The position numbers and the translations under genes are program-made. Source: Actinomycetota bacterium (GTDB lineage Bacteria; Actinomycetota; Thermoleophilia; Gaiellales; Gaiellaceae). Taken from it: 8,246 bases of DNA. The notes below the pieces were generated by a model that searched no databases, was not told the DNA's origin, and was given only the letters and a program-made list of their open reading frames with translations. Each line of letters opens with the position of its first letter. Position 1 is the stretch's first letter. The stretch is taken from NCBI GenBank assembly GCA_013697465.1, contig JACCWU010000188.1, forward strand, positions 1 through 8,246, in the 5' to 3' direction. Of this stretch, positions 1-6,241 are shown one piece after another.

Positions 1-1
1 C

Positions 2-290
2 GATCGAGACCTCGAGGCTCTCGCTCTCCACGCCCAGGGCTCCATGCTCGTCCGCGACGGCGAGGTGGAGGAGGGCTGGGCGCTGATCGACGAGGCGGCC
101 GCAGCGGCAGCGGCAGGCGATCTTCGACCCGACCGCGACGGGCACCGTGTACTGCGGGACGATCAGCGCCTGCCGCGACATCCTGGAGGTCCGCCGCGCC
201 GGTGAATGGACGGCACGTTTCGAGCAGTGGTGTGCGCGAACCTCCTTGCCCGGGGGCTGAAGAGGCGACTGTCGTATCCACCATGCCGAG
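2..290 (+). pseudogene. Upstream TPR portion of cyclase gene, frameshifted and interrupted
   Basis: Reading from base 2 gives a TPR-like alanine/glutamate-rich stretch (LEALALHAQGSML, then EEGWALIDEAAAAAA) up to GDL at about 124. After one extra base near 121-125 the sense continues in the frame of the downstream ORF (DPTATGTVYCGTISACRD, then GEWTARFEQWCARTSLPG). That frame hits TGA at 258-260 and carries on directly as CRIHHAEVLRLRGRW, which joins the long ORF starting at 291. I infer one ancestral gene carrying two lesions, a +1 shift and a nonsense codon. The true start lies left of the window. Sequencing or assembly error is the main alternative to real decay. Confidence 0.7.
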
Positions 291-1481
291 GTGCTGAGGC
301 TCCGGGGCCGATGGGCGGAGGCCGAGCAGGAGGCGGAGTCGGCCTGCGAGGACTTCCTGACGTACAACATGCCCGGAGAAGCCGGTCAGGCGTCGTACGA
401 GCTCGGCGAGCTCAGGCTTCGCCGCGGCGACCTCACCGGCGCGGAAACTGCCTTCCGCCGCGTCGTGGAGGTCGCGGGAGAGCCGCAGCCCGGCCTGGCG
501 CTGCTCCGGCTGGCCCAGGGAAAGCCGCGCGTCGGCCTGGGTGAGCTCGAACGCGCGCTCGCCGACTATCCGGACGATCGCGTGGAGCGTGCGCGCCTCC
601 TCCCGGCCTTCGTCGAGCTGGCCCTCGCCGCAGAGCAGATCGACGCAGCACGCGGTGCCGCCGAGGAGCTGGGCGCGCTGGCGACCCTCTTCGGCTCGGA
701 TGCGCTGACGGCTGCAGCCTGCTGGGCGAGAGGGATCGTCCTCATGGCCGAACGAGATCCCGCGTCCGCTGTGTCGCCGCTGCGGGAGGCCGTTCGGCGT
801 TGGCACGAGCTCGACGCACCGTACGAGGCCGCAAGGACGCGGACCCGGCTCGCCGAGGCGTATCAGTCGATCGCCGATGAGGACGCGGCGGTGCTAGAGC
901 TGGAGGCCGCGCTCTCGATCTTCGAGCGTCTCGGGGCAGCCGCTGCGACGCGCGGCGCCGCCGAACTCCTGCGACGCGGCCGTGCCGACGCTACGACGGG
1001 GACGTTCCTCTTCACCGACGTCTGTGGGTCGACGAGCCTCATAGAGGCGATCGGCGACGAATCCTGGCTCGGCCTCGTCGATTGGCACGATCGGACGCTC
1101 CGTGCGCTCTTCGACGAGCATGGGGGCGCGGAGATCGATCATGCGGGTGACGGCTTCTTCGCCGCCTTCCCGGAGCCGGCTACGGCGCTCGCGTGCGGCG
1201 TGGCGATCCAGCGACCGCTTGCCGAACATCGTCGCCACCACGGCTTCGCGCCACCGGTTCGCATCGGCGTCCATACGGCCGAGGCGATCCCGGTCGGCCG
1301 CGGCTACCGCGGCAAGGGTGTTCACGCTGCCGCCCGAGTCGGAGCGGTTGCCGAAGCGAATGAAATCGTCGCTAGCCGCGAGACGGCGGAGGCTGGACGA
1401 GTGGGCTTTACCAATCCTCGCTTCGCCGTGCTCAAGGGGCTTTCCGAGCCGGTCGAGATCGTAAGCGTCGACTGGCGGTAG
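291..1481 (+). CDS. TPR-repeat protein with C-terminal class III adenylate/guanylate cyclase domain (3' part of a longer gene)
   Basis: A 396-residue open stretch. Residues 1 to about 230 are helical TPR-like repeats (RLRRGDLTGAETAFRRV; LDAPYEAARTRTRLAEAY). Residues about 236-396 form a class III nucleotide cyclase homology domain: FTDVCGST with metal-ligand Asp243, HAGDGFF with the second Asp287, and GVHAAAR, where His345 sits at the usual transition-state Asn position and Arg349 is kept. The residue normally Lys for purine selection (K-T-x-GDG in relatives) is Asp283, so ATP cyclisation is uncertain. In this family the TPR part is usually regulatory and the domain may signal or may be degenerate. 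The GTG at 291 is only the first possible start after a TGA and has no convincing Shine-Dalgarno, so this is probably the tail of a larger protein whose upstream part is the disrupted region 2-290. It stops with TAG and converges on the minus-strand operon 190 bp downstream. Confidence 0.8.
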   Translation: MLRLRGRWAEAEQEAESACEDFLTYNMPGEAGQASYELGELRLRRGDLTGAETAFRRVVEVAGEPQPGLALLRLAQGKPRVGLGELERALADYPDDRVERARLLPAFVELALAAEQIDAARGAAEELGALATLFGSDALTAAACWARGIVLMAERDPASAVSPLREAVRRWHELDAPYEAARTRTRLAEAYQSIADEDAAVLELEAALSIFERLGAAAATRGAAELLRRGRADATTGTFLFTDVCGSTSLIEAIGDESWLGLVDWHDRTLRALFDEHGGAEIDHAGDGFFAAFPEPATALACGVAIQRPLAEHRRHHGFAPPVRIGVHTAEAIPVGRGYRGKGVHAAARVGAVAEANEIVASRETAEAGRVGFTNPRFAVLKGLSEPVEIVSVDWR

Positions 1482-1670
1482 CGTGCAGCGGACGTCGCTC
1501 AGCCCCTGGAACCCAACTCGAAGGTGCCCAACCGACAAACGCCGGTGCCGTCGGGGTTTCATCCAGCCGAGTTCGTAGCGGGCGGCTCGTTGCCAGCGGG
1601 ACTACGGGCCGGTGAGTCGCGGTTGGCGTTCCCCCGCGGCCGGCGCACGAAGCGACTGTCGCTACGGCTT

Positions 1671-2078
1671 TCAGACCACGGCCGTCGCGCGACAGGTCTC
1701 ACCGCGCGACGCCGTCGCCCGGACGGTGAACGAGTCCGTCCCGAACCAGTTCGGCACCGTCCGGCGGAGCCTGATCGTCCCGGAGTCGCCTGGCCGAAGC
1801 GTGCCTCGGAAGGCCGTCCGTCTCTCGTGCAGGAGGATCACGCGCCACGTGCCGCCGGGTCGCTCGACGTCGATCTCGAACTCGACACGGATCTCCCGGC
1901 CTCGTACGCGAAGACGCAACTCGGCCGTGCTGCCCCGGCTGCAACGTTTCTCGACCCGTGCCTCACCGTCGTCCGCGGCTGCACCCTCACTCGCCATCGC
2001 AGCTGGGGCACCGGCGAGGTGGACGAGGACGAGGACGCATGCAACGAAGCCGATCCCCATAACCACCCGACGTGCCAT
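1671..2078 (-). CDS. Small secreted two-cysteine protein (paralogue A), last gene of the two-component operon
   Basis: 135 residues from the ATG at 2078. Residues 1-30 are a signal peptide (MARR, a hydrophobic run FVACVLVLVHLAG, then APAAMA before SEG). The mature part is a predicted beta-rich domain with core REIRVEFEIDVE, a Trp-containing strand (TWRVILLH) and a C-terminal ASRGETCRA. Its two cysteines are separated by 82 residues, exactly as in the protein encoded at 4191-4574, and an ungapped comparison over that span gives about 20 of 82 identical positions. The function is unknown; an extracytoplasmic disulfide-bonded domain is inferred. A longer start at TTG 2114, 13 nt after the regulator stop, would add 12 residues before the signal peptide. 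I prefer the ATG, although neither start has a strong Shine-Dalgarno. It follows the kinase and regulator on the same strand and is probably co-transcribed. Confidence 0.78.
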   Translation of the reverse strand: MARRVVMGIGFVACVLVLVHLAGAPAAMASEGAAADDGEARVEKRCSRGSTAELRLRVRGREIRVEFEIDVERPGGTWRVILLHERRTAFRGTLRPGDSGTIRLRRTVPNWFGTDSFTVRATASRGETCRATAVV

Positions 2079-2119
2079 GAGACCGATGGTGCGCCACGCG
2101 TCGCCGTCCGGCAATGAGA

Positions 2120-2132
2120 CGTAGGTCCTACG
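2120..2132. repeat. 13-bp perfect palindrome over the response-regulator stop codon
   Basis: CGTAGGTCCTACG reads as 6-bp inverted arms around a single T. It overlaps the TAG stop of the regulator and lies just before the downstream secreted-protein gene. It could be a protein-binding half-site pair or a small hairpin (5 bp with a 3-nt loop) affecting coupling, or it could be chance. Confidence 0.35.
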
Positions 2133-2763
2133 ACCTCTGTGAGCGCGTGAGCTCGTTCCGCTCGGCCCAGAGGGCGGCCTGCGTCCGGTCGGTGACGCCT
2201 ATCGTGCGGAAGACGTTCGTCAGGTGCGCCTTGACCGTCTTCTCGCTGATGGAGAGACGGCGTGCGATGAGCTTGTTGCTCAATCCTTCGGCCAGCAGCA
2301 GCAGCACCTCGCGCTCCCGGTCGGAGAGCTCGTGGCCCGTGGGCGCGCCCGTGTGTGCGCTCAGGAGGGCGCGGGCGGCCTTGGGGTCGAGCGGCACGTC
2401 GCCCGCGGCCGCCGCGCGGATCGCGCGGGCGAGCTCCTCGGGCTCTGCGTCCTTGAGCAGGTAGCCCGCGGCGCCGGCGTCCAGGGCGCGAAGGATTCGC
2501 TCGCGGTCGGAAAAGGACGTAAGCACGACGACGGCTATCTCGGGTTGTCGTTCCTTGATTTGCCGGGTCGCCTCGATCCCATCCAGCGTGGGCATCTCGA
2601 TGTCCATCAACACCACGTCCGGCACGCGCTCGGCGCACAGTTCGACGGCTTCCGCGCCGTTGGCGGCGACGCCCACGAGCTCGACCTCGTCGAGCGTGGA
2701 GACGAGCTGCGACAGGCCCGCGCGCACGACCGCGTGGTCGTCGGCGATCAGTAGCCGGATCAC
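2128..2763 (-). CDS. NarL/FixJ-family response regulator (REC + LuxR HTH)
   Basis: 211 residues, the standard length for this family. The receiver domain (residues 1 to about 118) has the acidic pair Asp8/Asp9 (LIADDH), phospho-acceptor Asp54 (VVLMDIEMP), Thr82 and Lys104 (GYLLKDAEP). The LuxR-type HTH (about 145-205) shows LSDREREVLLLLAEG, then the recognition helix region SEKTVKAHLTNVFRTIGV. It is a cytoplasmic transcription factor activated by phosphorylation. It starts with GTG inside the end of the kinase gene (GTGA, 4-nt overlap), so translation is coupled and the kinase is its cognate partner. All residues expected for phosphotransfer are present. Its targets are unknown; the nearest candidates are the divergent promoter at 4095-4190 and its own operon. 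Confidence 0.96.
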   Translation of the reverse strand: MIRLLIADDHAVVRAGLSQLVSTLDEVELVGVAANGAEAVELCAERVPDVVLMDIEMPTLDGIEATRQIKERQPEIAVVVLTSFSDRERILRALDAGAAGYLLKDAEPEELARAIRAAAAGDVPLDPKAARALLSAHTGAPTGHELSDREREVLLLLAEGLSNKLIARRLSISEKTVKAHLTNVFRTIGVTDRTQAALWAERNELTRSQRS

Positions 2764-4094
2764 GAGTCCGGGACCTCGAAGACGAACGTGGTCCCACCCC
2801 CGTCGGTCGAGCGGAGCTCCATCCGGCCTCCGCGGCTTGCCGCGACCTCCTCCAGGAGCGACAGGCCGACGTGCCCCTCCGTGCGCCGAAGATCGAGCTC
2901 GGCTGCCGAGAATCCGGCGCCGTCGTCCGCGACCTCGATCCGGGCGACACCGTCGCCGTCCGTAACCGTGACGTGCACCGCTTGCGCGCGGGCGTGACGC
3001 TGCACATTCCGGATTGCCTCGCTGCCCGCGCGGAAGAGAAGCAGCTCTACCTCGGGTGTCACTCGAAGGTCCGCCGGAACGTCCAGGGTCGTCGCGGCGC
3101 CGTGTCCGCGGAGCGGCGCGAGCAGGTCACGGAGCGCTGACTCCAAGCCCTCATTCTGCAGGTTGGGCGGGTGGATCTCGACGAGCACGGCCCGCAAGCC
3201 GCGGATTGCGTCCCGGGCGCCCGCGGCAGCGTCGAGCAGCTGCGACTTGACGTCAGGTGCGGACCGCTCGGCCGCCGCGCTCAGGGAGTAAGAGAGCCCC
3301 GCCAGCTCCTGTACCGGGCCGTCGTGGAGGTCGGCCGCGATCCTGCGACGCTCGTCGATGGACGCCTCGAGTGCCTTCTGCAGGAGCTGCTCGCGCTCGG
3401 CCTGCGCGCGCTGCAGCCTGCGGGCGAGGCGCCAGGCCAGCGGTACCTGGATCAGCCAGAGCAGCAGCAGGCTGACGACGAGCGCCACGGCGAAGGGCAG
3501 CCAGATCTCGCGCCCGCTCGAGGCCAGCGCGCTCGAGCGCTGGTACGTCTCGAAGAGGAGCGGCGTGCCGTTCGGCGTGCGGACGCGCGTATACACCTCG
3601 TACAGCTTCCCCTCGCCACGCTCGAACCGGTTCTCCGGCCTGGTCAGGTCGCTGAGCTCGGCGTGCGTCTCACCCGTGCGGAACGCGTCCATCTCGTCGT
3701 CGCCACGGGGGTAGATCGCCCCGATCAGGCGCGGCTCGTCGGAGTACACGATGCGACCAGCCCGCGTCCAGAGCTTCACGCGGACGACACGTTCGCTCAG
3801 CACGCGTTCCTGGACGAGGCGGTCGAGGCGCGCGAGCGCAGCGGCATCGTCCTCGAGCAGGTCGTCGGTGAGGGTCGGCTCCACGATCCCACGCCCGGCC
3901 AGCTCCGCGAAGTCGCGCGTGTCGCGAACGGCGCTGCGCTGGCCGAGCTCCCGCACGACGAGCAGCGATACGCCGAGGAACAGGATTAGCGCGGCGAGCC
4001 CGGCGAGCACGAACTTCGAGACGGCAGCCGCCACCGACGGAGCCGCCGACTCGGCGCCCGGCCGATCCTGATGTTGTCCAGCGTCGTTGCGCAC
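2760..4094 (-). CDS. Membrane sensor histidine kinase (HisKA_3 / HATPase_c)
   Basis: 444 residues from GTG 4094. Layout: a short cytoplasmic N-terminus; TM1 at about 28-47 (FVLAGLAALILFLGVSLLVV); an extracytoplasmic sensor of about 150 residues resembling CACHE/PAS-like folds (VKLWTRAGRIVYSDEPRLIGAIYP ... GKLYEVYTRV); TM2 at about 198-220; and a basic coiled linker. HisKA_3 follows with phospho-acceptor His257 in ERRRIAADLHDG. The ATPase domain has an N box (SEAIRNVQRH, Asn363), a G1 box (ADDGAGF, 390-395) and a G2 box (GHVGLSLL). It phosphorylates the overlapping NarL-type regulator. The stimulus is unknown; the sensor domain faces the compartment where the two paralogous secreted proteins and the cupredoxin act. 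The GTG start lacks a clear Shine-Dalgarno, and an internal GTG about 20 codons later is an alternative start that still precedes TM1. Confidence 0.94.
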   Translation of the reverse strand: MRNDAGQHQDRPGAESAAPSVAAAVSKFVLAGLAALILFLGVSLLVVRELGQRSAVRDTRDFAELAGRGIVEPTLTDDLLEDDAAALARLDRLVQERVLSERVVRVKLWTRAGRIVYSDEPRLIGAIYPRGDDEMDAFRTGETHAELSDLTRPENRFERGEGKLYEVYTRVRTPNGTPLLFETYQRSSALASSGREIWLPFAVALVVSLLLLWLIQVPLAWRLARRLQRAQAEREQLLQKALEASIDERRRIAADLHDGPVQELAGLSYSLSAAAERSAPDVKSQLLDAAAGARDAIRGLRAVLVEIHPPNLQNEGLESALRDLLAPLRGHGAATTLDVPADLRVTPEVELLLFRAGSEAIRNVQRHARAQAVHVTVTDGDGVARIEVADDGAGFSAAELDLRRTEGHVGLSLLEEVAASRGGRMELRSTDGGGTTFVFEVPDS

Positions 4095-4190
4095 GGGGAA
4101 AGCGGAGGAGCCCTACGACCATTGTCCACTTGCGGACGGGACCACGGCGCTGCGACCGTCGGGGCGAGTCAACGACAAGGAGCAGCCCTC
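4095..4190. promoter_or_regulatory. Divergent regulatory region between the kinase operon and the secreted-protein operon
   Basis: These 96 bp separate the kinase GTG (minus strand) from the ATG at 4191 (plus strand) and must hold promoters for at least the plus-strand operon. A strong Shine-Dalgarno, AAGGAG, sits at 4177-4182, 8 nt before the ATG. An imperfect inverted pair, GACGG near 4135 and CCGTC near 4156, could be a regulator site. No convincing -35/-10 pair stands out, so promoter positions are not assigned. Confidence 0.45.
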
Positions 4191-4574
4191 ATGAACAAGG
4201 TCACACGCGTCATCGTCGGAACCGCCATCGCCGGGTTCCTGGCCGTCGGTGCCACCTCCGTGGCGTCCGCGAAGGACGGAGACGTCTTGGCCGTCGGCTC
4301 GTGCACGAAGAGCACGACCTCCAAGATCAAGCTGAGCCCTGAGAACGGCCGCATCGAGGTCGAGTTCGAAGTCGATCAGAACCGCAACGGCGTGCGTTGG
4401 TCGGTGGCCATCCGCCACCGCGGCCAGGTCGTCCGCCGCCTCGTGCGCGTGACGCGCGCGCCGAGCGGCTCCTTCGAGGCCCGCGTCGTCCTGCCGAACG
4501 GCCCCGGCGCCCACCGGATCGCGGCGACCGCGACCCGCCGCGGAGAGACCTGCACTGCCGCGGCCACGTTCTAG
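4191..4574 (+). CDS. Small secreted two-cysteine protein (paralogue B)
   Basis: 127 residues. The ATG at 4191 is supported by AAGGAG 8 nt upstream. The signal peptide is at residues 1 to about 28 (MNKVTRVIVGTAIAG, ending SVASA before KDGD). The mature domain has a cysteine in GSCTKST, a core GRIEVEFEVDQNR, a strand RWSVAIRHR and a terminal RRGETCTAAATF. It pairs with the protein at 1671-2078: identical cysteine spacing (82 residues), the same FE-[IV]-D core and the same RGETC end, although overall identity is only about one quarter. I do not recognise a named family. A secreted, disulfide-linked beta domain is inferred. It heads a plus-strand operon with the cupredoxin gene (58-nt gap) and diverges from the kinase operon, so it is a likely target of the neighbouring response regulator. 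Confidence 0.85.
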   Translation: MNKVTRVIVGTAIAGFLAVGATSVASAKDGDVLAVGSCTKSTTSKIKLSPENGRIEVEFEVDQNRNGVRWSVAIRHRGQVVRRLVRVTRAPSGSFEARVVLPNGPGAHRIAATATRRGETCTAAATF

Positions 4575-4632
4575 TCAACCCCCAGCCACCAATCAATTCG
4601 AGTCGTACCGACAGAAGGAGGAAAGAACGATC

Positions 4633-4971
4633 ATGAAAGCCCCCAGCGTCATCCTCGCCGCGTGCGTGCTGCTTCTCGCAGCCCTGCCCGCCGCGGCCGC
4701 AACCCCGTCGATCAAGGGTGTCGTCGGCCCCGGTGAGACGATCAGCGTGTCCGCGAAGCCGAAGAAGGCCGGGACCTACAAGCTGATCGTGCGGGACCGC
4801 TCCGACGAGCACAACTTCCATCTCCGAGGCCCCGGCGTCAACGTCGCCACGGGCGTCGGGTTCACCGGAACGAAGACGTTCACGGTCAAGCTCAGGGCCG
4901 GAAAGACCTACAGGTTCGTCTGCGATCCGCACGCCGACGACATGCGAGGCTCGTTCAAGGTTCCCGCGTAA
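4633..4971 (+). CDS. Small secreted cupredoxin-like (blue copper) protein
   Basis: 112 residues, with AAGGAGG at 4615-4621 ahead of the ATG. The signal peptide is at residues 1 to about 23 (VLLLAALPAAAA before TPS). The remainder is a compact cupredoxin beta-barrel with probable type 1 copper ligands: His60 in DEHNFHL, then Cys97, His100 and Met104 in FVCDPHADDMRGSF. The Cys-x2-His-x3-Met spacing differs from plastocyanin/pseudoazurin (His-x4-Met) and amicyanin (His-x2-Met), but resembles other small actinobacterial cupredoxin-like proteins. The expected role is extracytoplasmic single-electron transfer or copper binding; the partner is unknown. It lies 58 nt downstream of the secreted paralogue and just before a strong terminator, so the two are probably co-transcribed. 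Confidence 0.88.
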   Translation: MKAPSVILAACVLLLAALPAAAATPSIKGVVGPGETISVSAKPKKAGTYKLIVRDRSDEHNFHLRGPGVNVATGVGFTGTKTFTVKLRAGKTYRFVCDPHADDMRGSFKVPA

Positions 4972-4998
4972 CGCGAGCAAGCACCGAGTGAGCACCAG

Positions 4999-5029
4999 CG
5001 AAGCCCGACGGAAGGCGGGCTTCGTCTTT
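4999..5029 (+). terminator. Rho-independent terminator of the secreted-protein/cupredoxin operon
   Basis: A perfect 9-bp stem, CGAAGCCCG (4999-5007) with CGGGCTTCG (5016-5024), encloses an 8-nt loop and is followed by TCTTT. It begins 27 nt after the cupredoxin stop and ends 18 nt before the stop of the converging minus-strand tautomerase gene. Confidence 0.85.
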
Positions 5030-5047
5030 CCCGGTCACCCGCGCCGA

Positions 5048-5230
5048 CTACGCGCTCGGCTTGCCGCCCTGGCCCCAGTGGCTCGGCTGGACGCCCTGGA
5101 TGATGACGTGGATGTGCTCCTTCGCGGCGCCGCTCGACTCGTGTAGCGCGTTCGTGAGCGCCTCGATCATCTTCGGGACGGACTCCTCGGTCACGCGGCG
5201 GTCGTACAGCTTGACCTCGATCACGGGCAT
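5048..5230 (-). CDS. 4-oxalocrotonate tautomerase-like protein (copy 1)
   Basis: 60 residues, the typical length of 4-OT subunits. The start is fixed by Met-Pro (MPVIEVKLYDRR), because the catalytic base in this family is the N-terminal Pro exposed after Met removal. Arg11 (mature numbering) is kept, and Trp in HWGQGGKP replaces the usual Phe50. The position of catalytic Arg39 is His (HIHVIIQG), so substrate range and activity may differ from true 4-oxalocrotonate tautomerase. A GAGGGAGAG ribosome-binding stretch lies upstream. It is a paralogue of the gene at 6271-6486 and sits 51 nt downstream of the nucleotidyltransferase-fold gene, with a possible promoter of its own in that gap. It probably forms a hexamer of small subunits in the cytoplasm, as the family does. 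Confidence 0.9.
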   Translation of the reverse strand: MPVIEVKLYDRRVTEESVPKMIEALTNALHESSGAAKEHIHVIIQGVQPSHWGQGGKPSA

Positions 5231-5257
5231 GTGGCTCTCCCTCGTTGGCTTGCCGCG

Positions 5258-5285
5258 ATCTTAGGAAACAACGGTCCCCAGTCAG
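5258..5285 (-). promoter_or_regulatory. Possible promoter for tautomerase copy 1
   Basis: On the minus strand, CTGACT (5285-5280) and TAAGAT (5263-5258) are separated by 16 nt. A start near 5251 would leave a leader of about 20 nt before the ATG at 5230. The -35 overlaps the end of the preceding gene. Only the -10 matches the consensus well. Confidence 0.35.
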
Positions 5286-5785
5286 GCGCTATACAGCTGT
5301 TCTACGAAGAACCGCGCGGCTATGTCGAGCCGATCCCCGTACACGTCCTCGGCCACTGCCAGTACCTCCGCTGCGTCGTCGAGCGCGAGCTCGCGTGCGA
5401 GTAGTCGTACGTCCTCCTCGTCCTCTCCGACACGATGAGAGAGCACCTTCATCGCCAGCAAGATCCGGGGTGACGCGGTCGACACTCGGAGGCCGTCCAC
5501 CTCGAGTACGAGCGGCGCTTCCGGATCGGCGCCCGCCAGGAAGCCCTTGACCGCATCGTTCAGCCATCCGTCGGGGAGGCCGCGCTCCTCGGCGAGCCTC
5601 GCAGCGAGCTCGTAGATCACCGTCTTCGGCTCGAAGACGGCGTCGATGTCGCGTGTCGACCTGCGCTCGTCGAACGCAAGGGCGATTGCCGCTCCGCCTA
5701 CGACGTACATCTCTCCCTCGATCCCGCGCTCGGCAAGGCGCCCTCCGAGATCTGTGAGGAGATCGACGATCTCGGTGCGCCGCAT
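5282..5785 (-). CDS. Nucleotidyltransferase-fold protein (DUF6036/AbiEii-like), putative toxin
   Basis: 167 residues. The N-terminal part has the polymerase-beta nucleotidyltransferase signature: YVVGGAAIAL (Gly30-Gly31), followed by STRDIDAVF with metal-binding Asp46 and Asp48. A likely third acidic position is in LVLEVDG (Glu95 or Asp97), and a conserved-looking SPRILLAMKVLSHR helix follows. The rest is helical and acidic (VGEDEEDVRLLARELAL). Such proteins transfer nucleotides to RNA, protein or small molecules, and many act as toxins of two-gene modules. The start overlaps the stop of the upstream gene in TGATG, implying coupled translation and a functional pair. The toxin role rests on gene arrangement and fold only; a stand-alone metabolic or antibiotic nucleotidyltransferase is possible. 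An in-frame extension upstream to about 6364 exists but runs through the neighbouring gene and is a shadow. Confidence 0.85.
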   Translation of the reverse strand: MRRTEIVDLLTDLGGRLAERGIEGEMYVVGGAAIALAFDERRSTRDIDAVFEPKTVIYELAARLAEERGLPDGWLNDAVKGFLAGADPEAPLVLEVDGLRVSTASPRILLAMKVLSHRVGEDEEDVRLLARELALDDAAEVLAVAEDVYGDRLDIAARFFVEQLYSA

Positions 5786-6228
5786 CAGACCCGCTCCAGC
5801 GACCGCGCCGGCCAGAAGATCCCCCGACGTTTGAGCGCGATAGGCGTTTGGGCCAGCGCGACGGCACGGAATTCCGGAACATCGCTGACGAACCAGAATG
5901 CGTCGAGGAAACGTTCCGGCTCGCGCACCCAGCTCGGGCAGGGCAGGCTCCTGACAGCTGCGAGGTGTTCTGCTACCCCGGCCAACAGCGCGTCCGCTTT
6001 TCCGCTCCCGATCGACATCGGTCGCGTACGGATGAGGTCGGCGAGCTCGCGATCGTCTCTTCGCTTTACCTGGTCGAGGAAGTCCCGGACCGCCGGGAGC
6101 AGCTCGTCGCCGTCCGAGACGCGCACCGCCACCTCCGCCAGGCTCAGGCTGCGCCCTGACGGCGAGTCCGGGCCGGTATCGAGGTCGGCGGTGTAGCTGC
6201 CGCGGCGAATGCGATCGAGCAGGCTCAT
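5785..6228 (-). CDS. Uncharacterised partner of nucleotidyltransferase-fold protein, putative antitoxin
   Basis: 147 residues of no family I can name with certainty. Residues about 25-75 are charged and helical (SLAEVAVRVSDGDELLPAV; FLDQVKRRDDRELADLI). A central helix (GKADALLAGVAEHLAAV) is followed by a tryptophan-rich segment (PSWVREPERFLDAFWF) and a basic end, PIALKRRGIFWP. Similar small genes are often found directly before DUF6036-type nucleotidyltransferase genes, from my recollection of actinobacterial loci, which together with the 1-nt stop/start overlap supports an antitoxin or chaperone role. No DNA-binding HTH is obvious. The ATG has no Shine-Dalgarno, and a -10-like TACCCT lies 7 nt upstream, so the message may be leaderless. 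The 42-nt gap to the upstream tautomerase leaves room for that promoter. Confidence 0.75.
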   Translation of the reverse strand: MSLLDRIRRGSYTADLDTGPDSPSGRSLSLAEVAVRVSDGDELLPAVRDFLDQVKRRDDRELADLIRTRPMSIGSGKADALLAGVAEHLAAVRSLPCPSWVREPERFLDAFWFVSDVPEFRAVALAQTPIALKRRGIFWPARSLERV

Positions 6229-6235
6229 TCGAAAG

Positions 6236-6241
6236 AGGGTA
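6236..6241 (-). promoter_or_regulatory. Possible -10 element for a leaderless transcript of the putative antitoxin
   Basis: TACCCT on the minus strand ends 7 nt before the ATG at 6228, the spacing expected if transcription begins at or near the A of the start codon. No Shine-Dalgarno is present and the -35 region does not match the consensus. Confidence 0.3.

Noticed and set aside
1531..1560. Possible terminator hairpin after the cyclase gene (CCGAC ... GTCGG then GGTTT)
   Set aside because: It has only a 5-bp stem, a large loop and a poor T tract.
894..1562. 222-codon minus-strand open frame opposite the cyclase domain
   Set aside because: It is antisense to clear cyclase motifs on the plus strand.
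1838..3007. Long minus-strand open frame (389 codons) across the regulator and kinase genes
   Set aside because: It lies on the same strand in another frame under two well-supported genes; its composition is Arg/Pro/Gly-rich with no domain.
3171..3989. 272-codon plus-strand open frame opposite the kinase
   Set aside because: It is antisense to strong kinase domains (HisKA_3 and transmembrane parts) and shows no recognisable motif; long antisense frames are expected in GC-rich DNA.
4633..4665. Lipobox-like LAAC at the cupredoxin N-terminus
   Set aside because: The Cys is at residue 11 with a hydrophobic run continuing past it; the overall pattern fits a standard signal peptide cut after the AAAA stretch.
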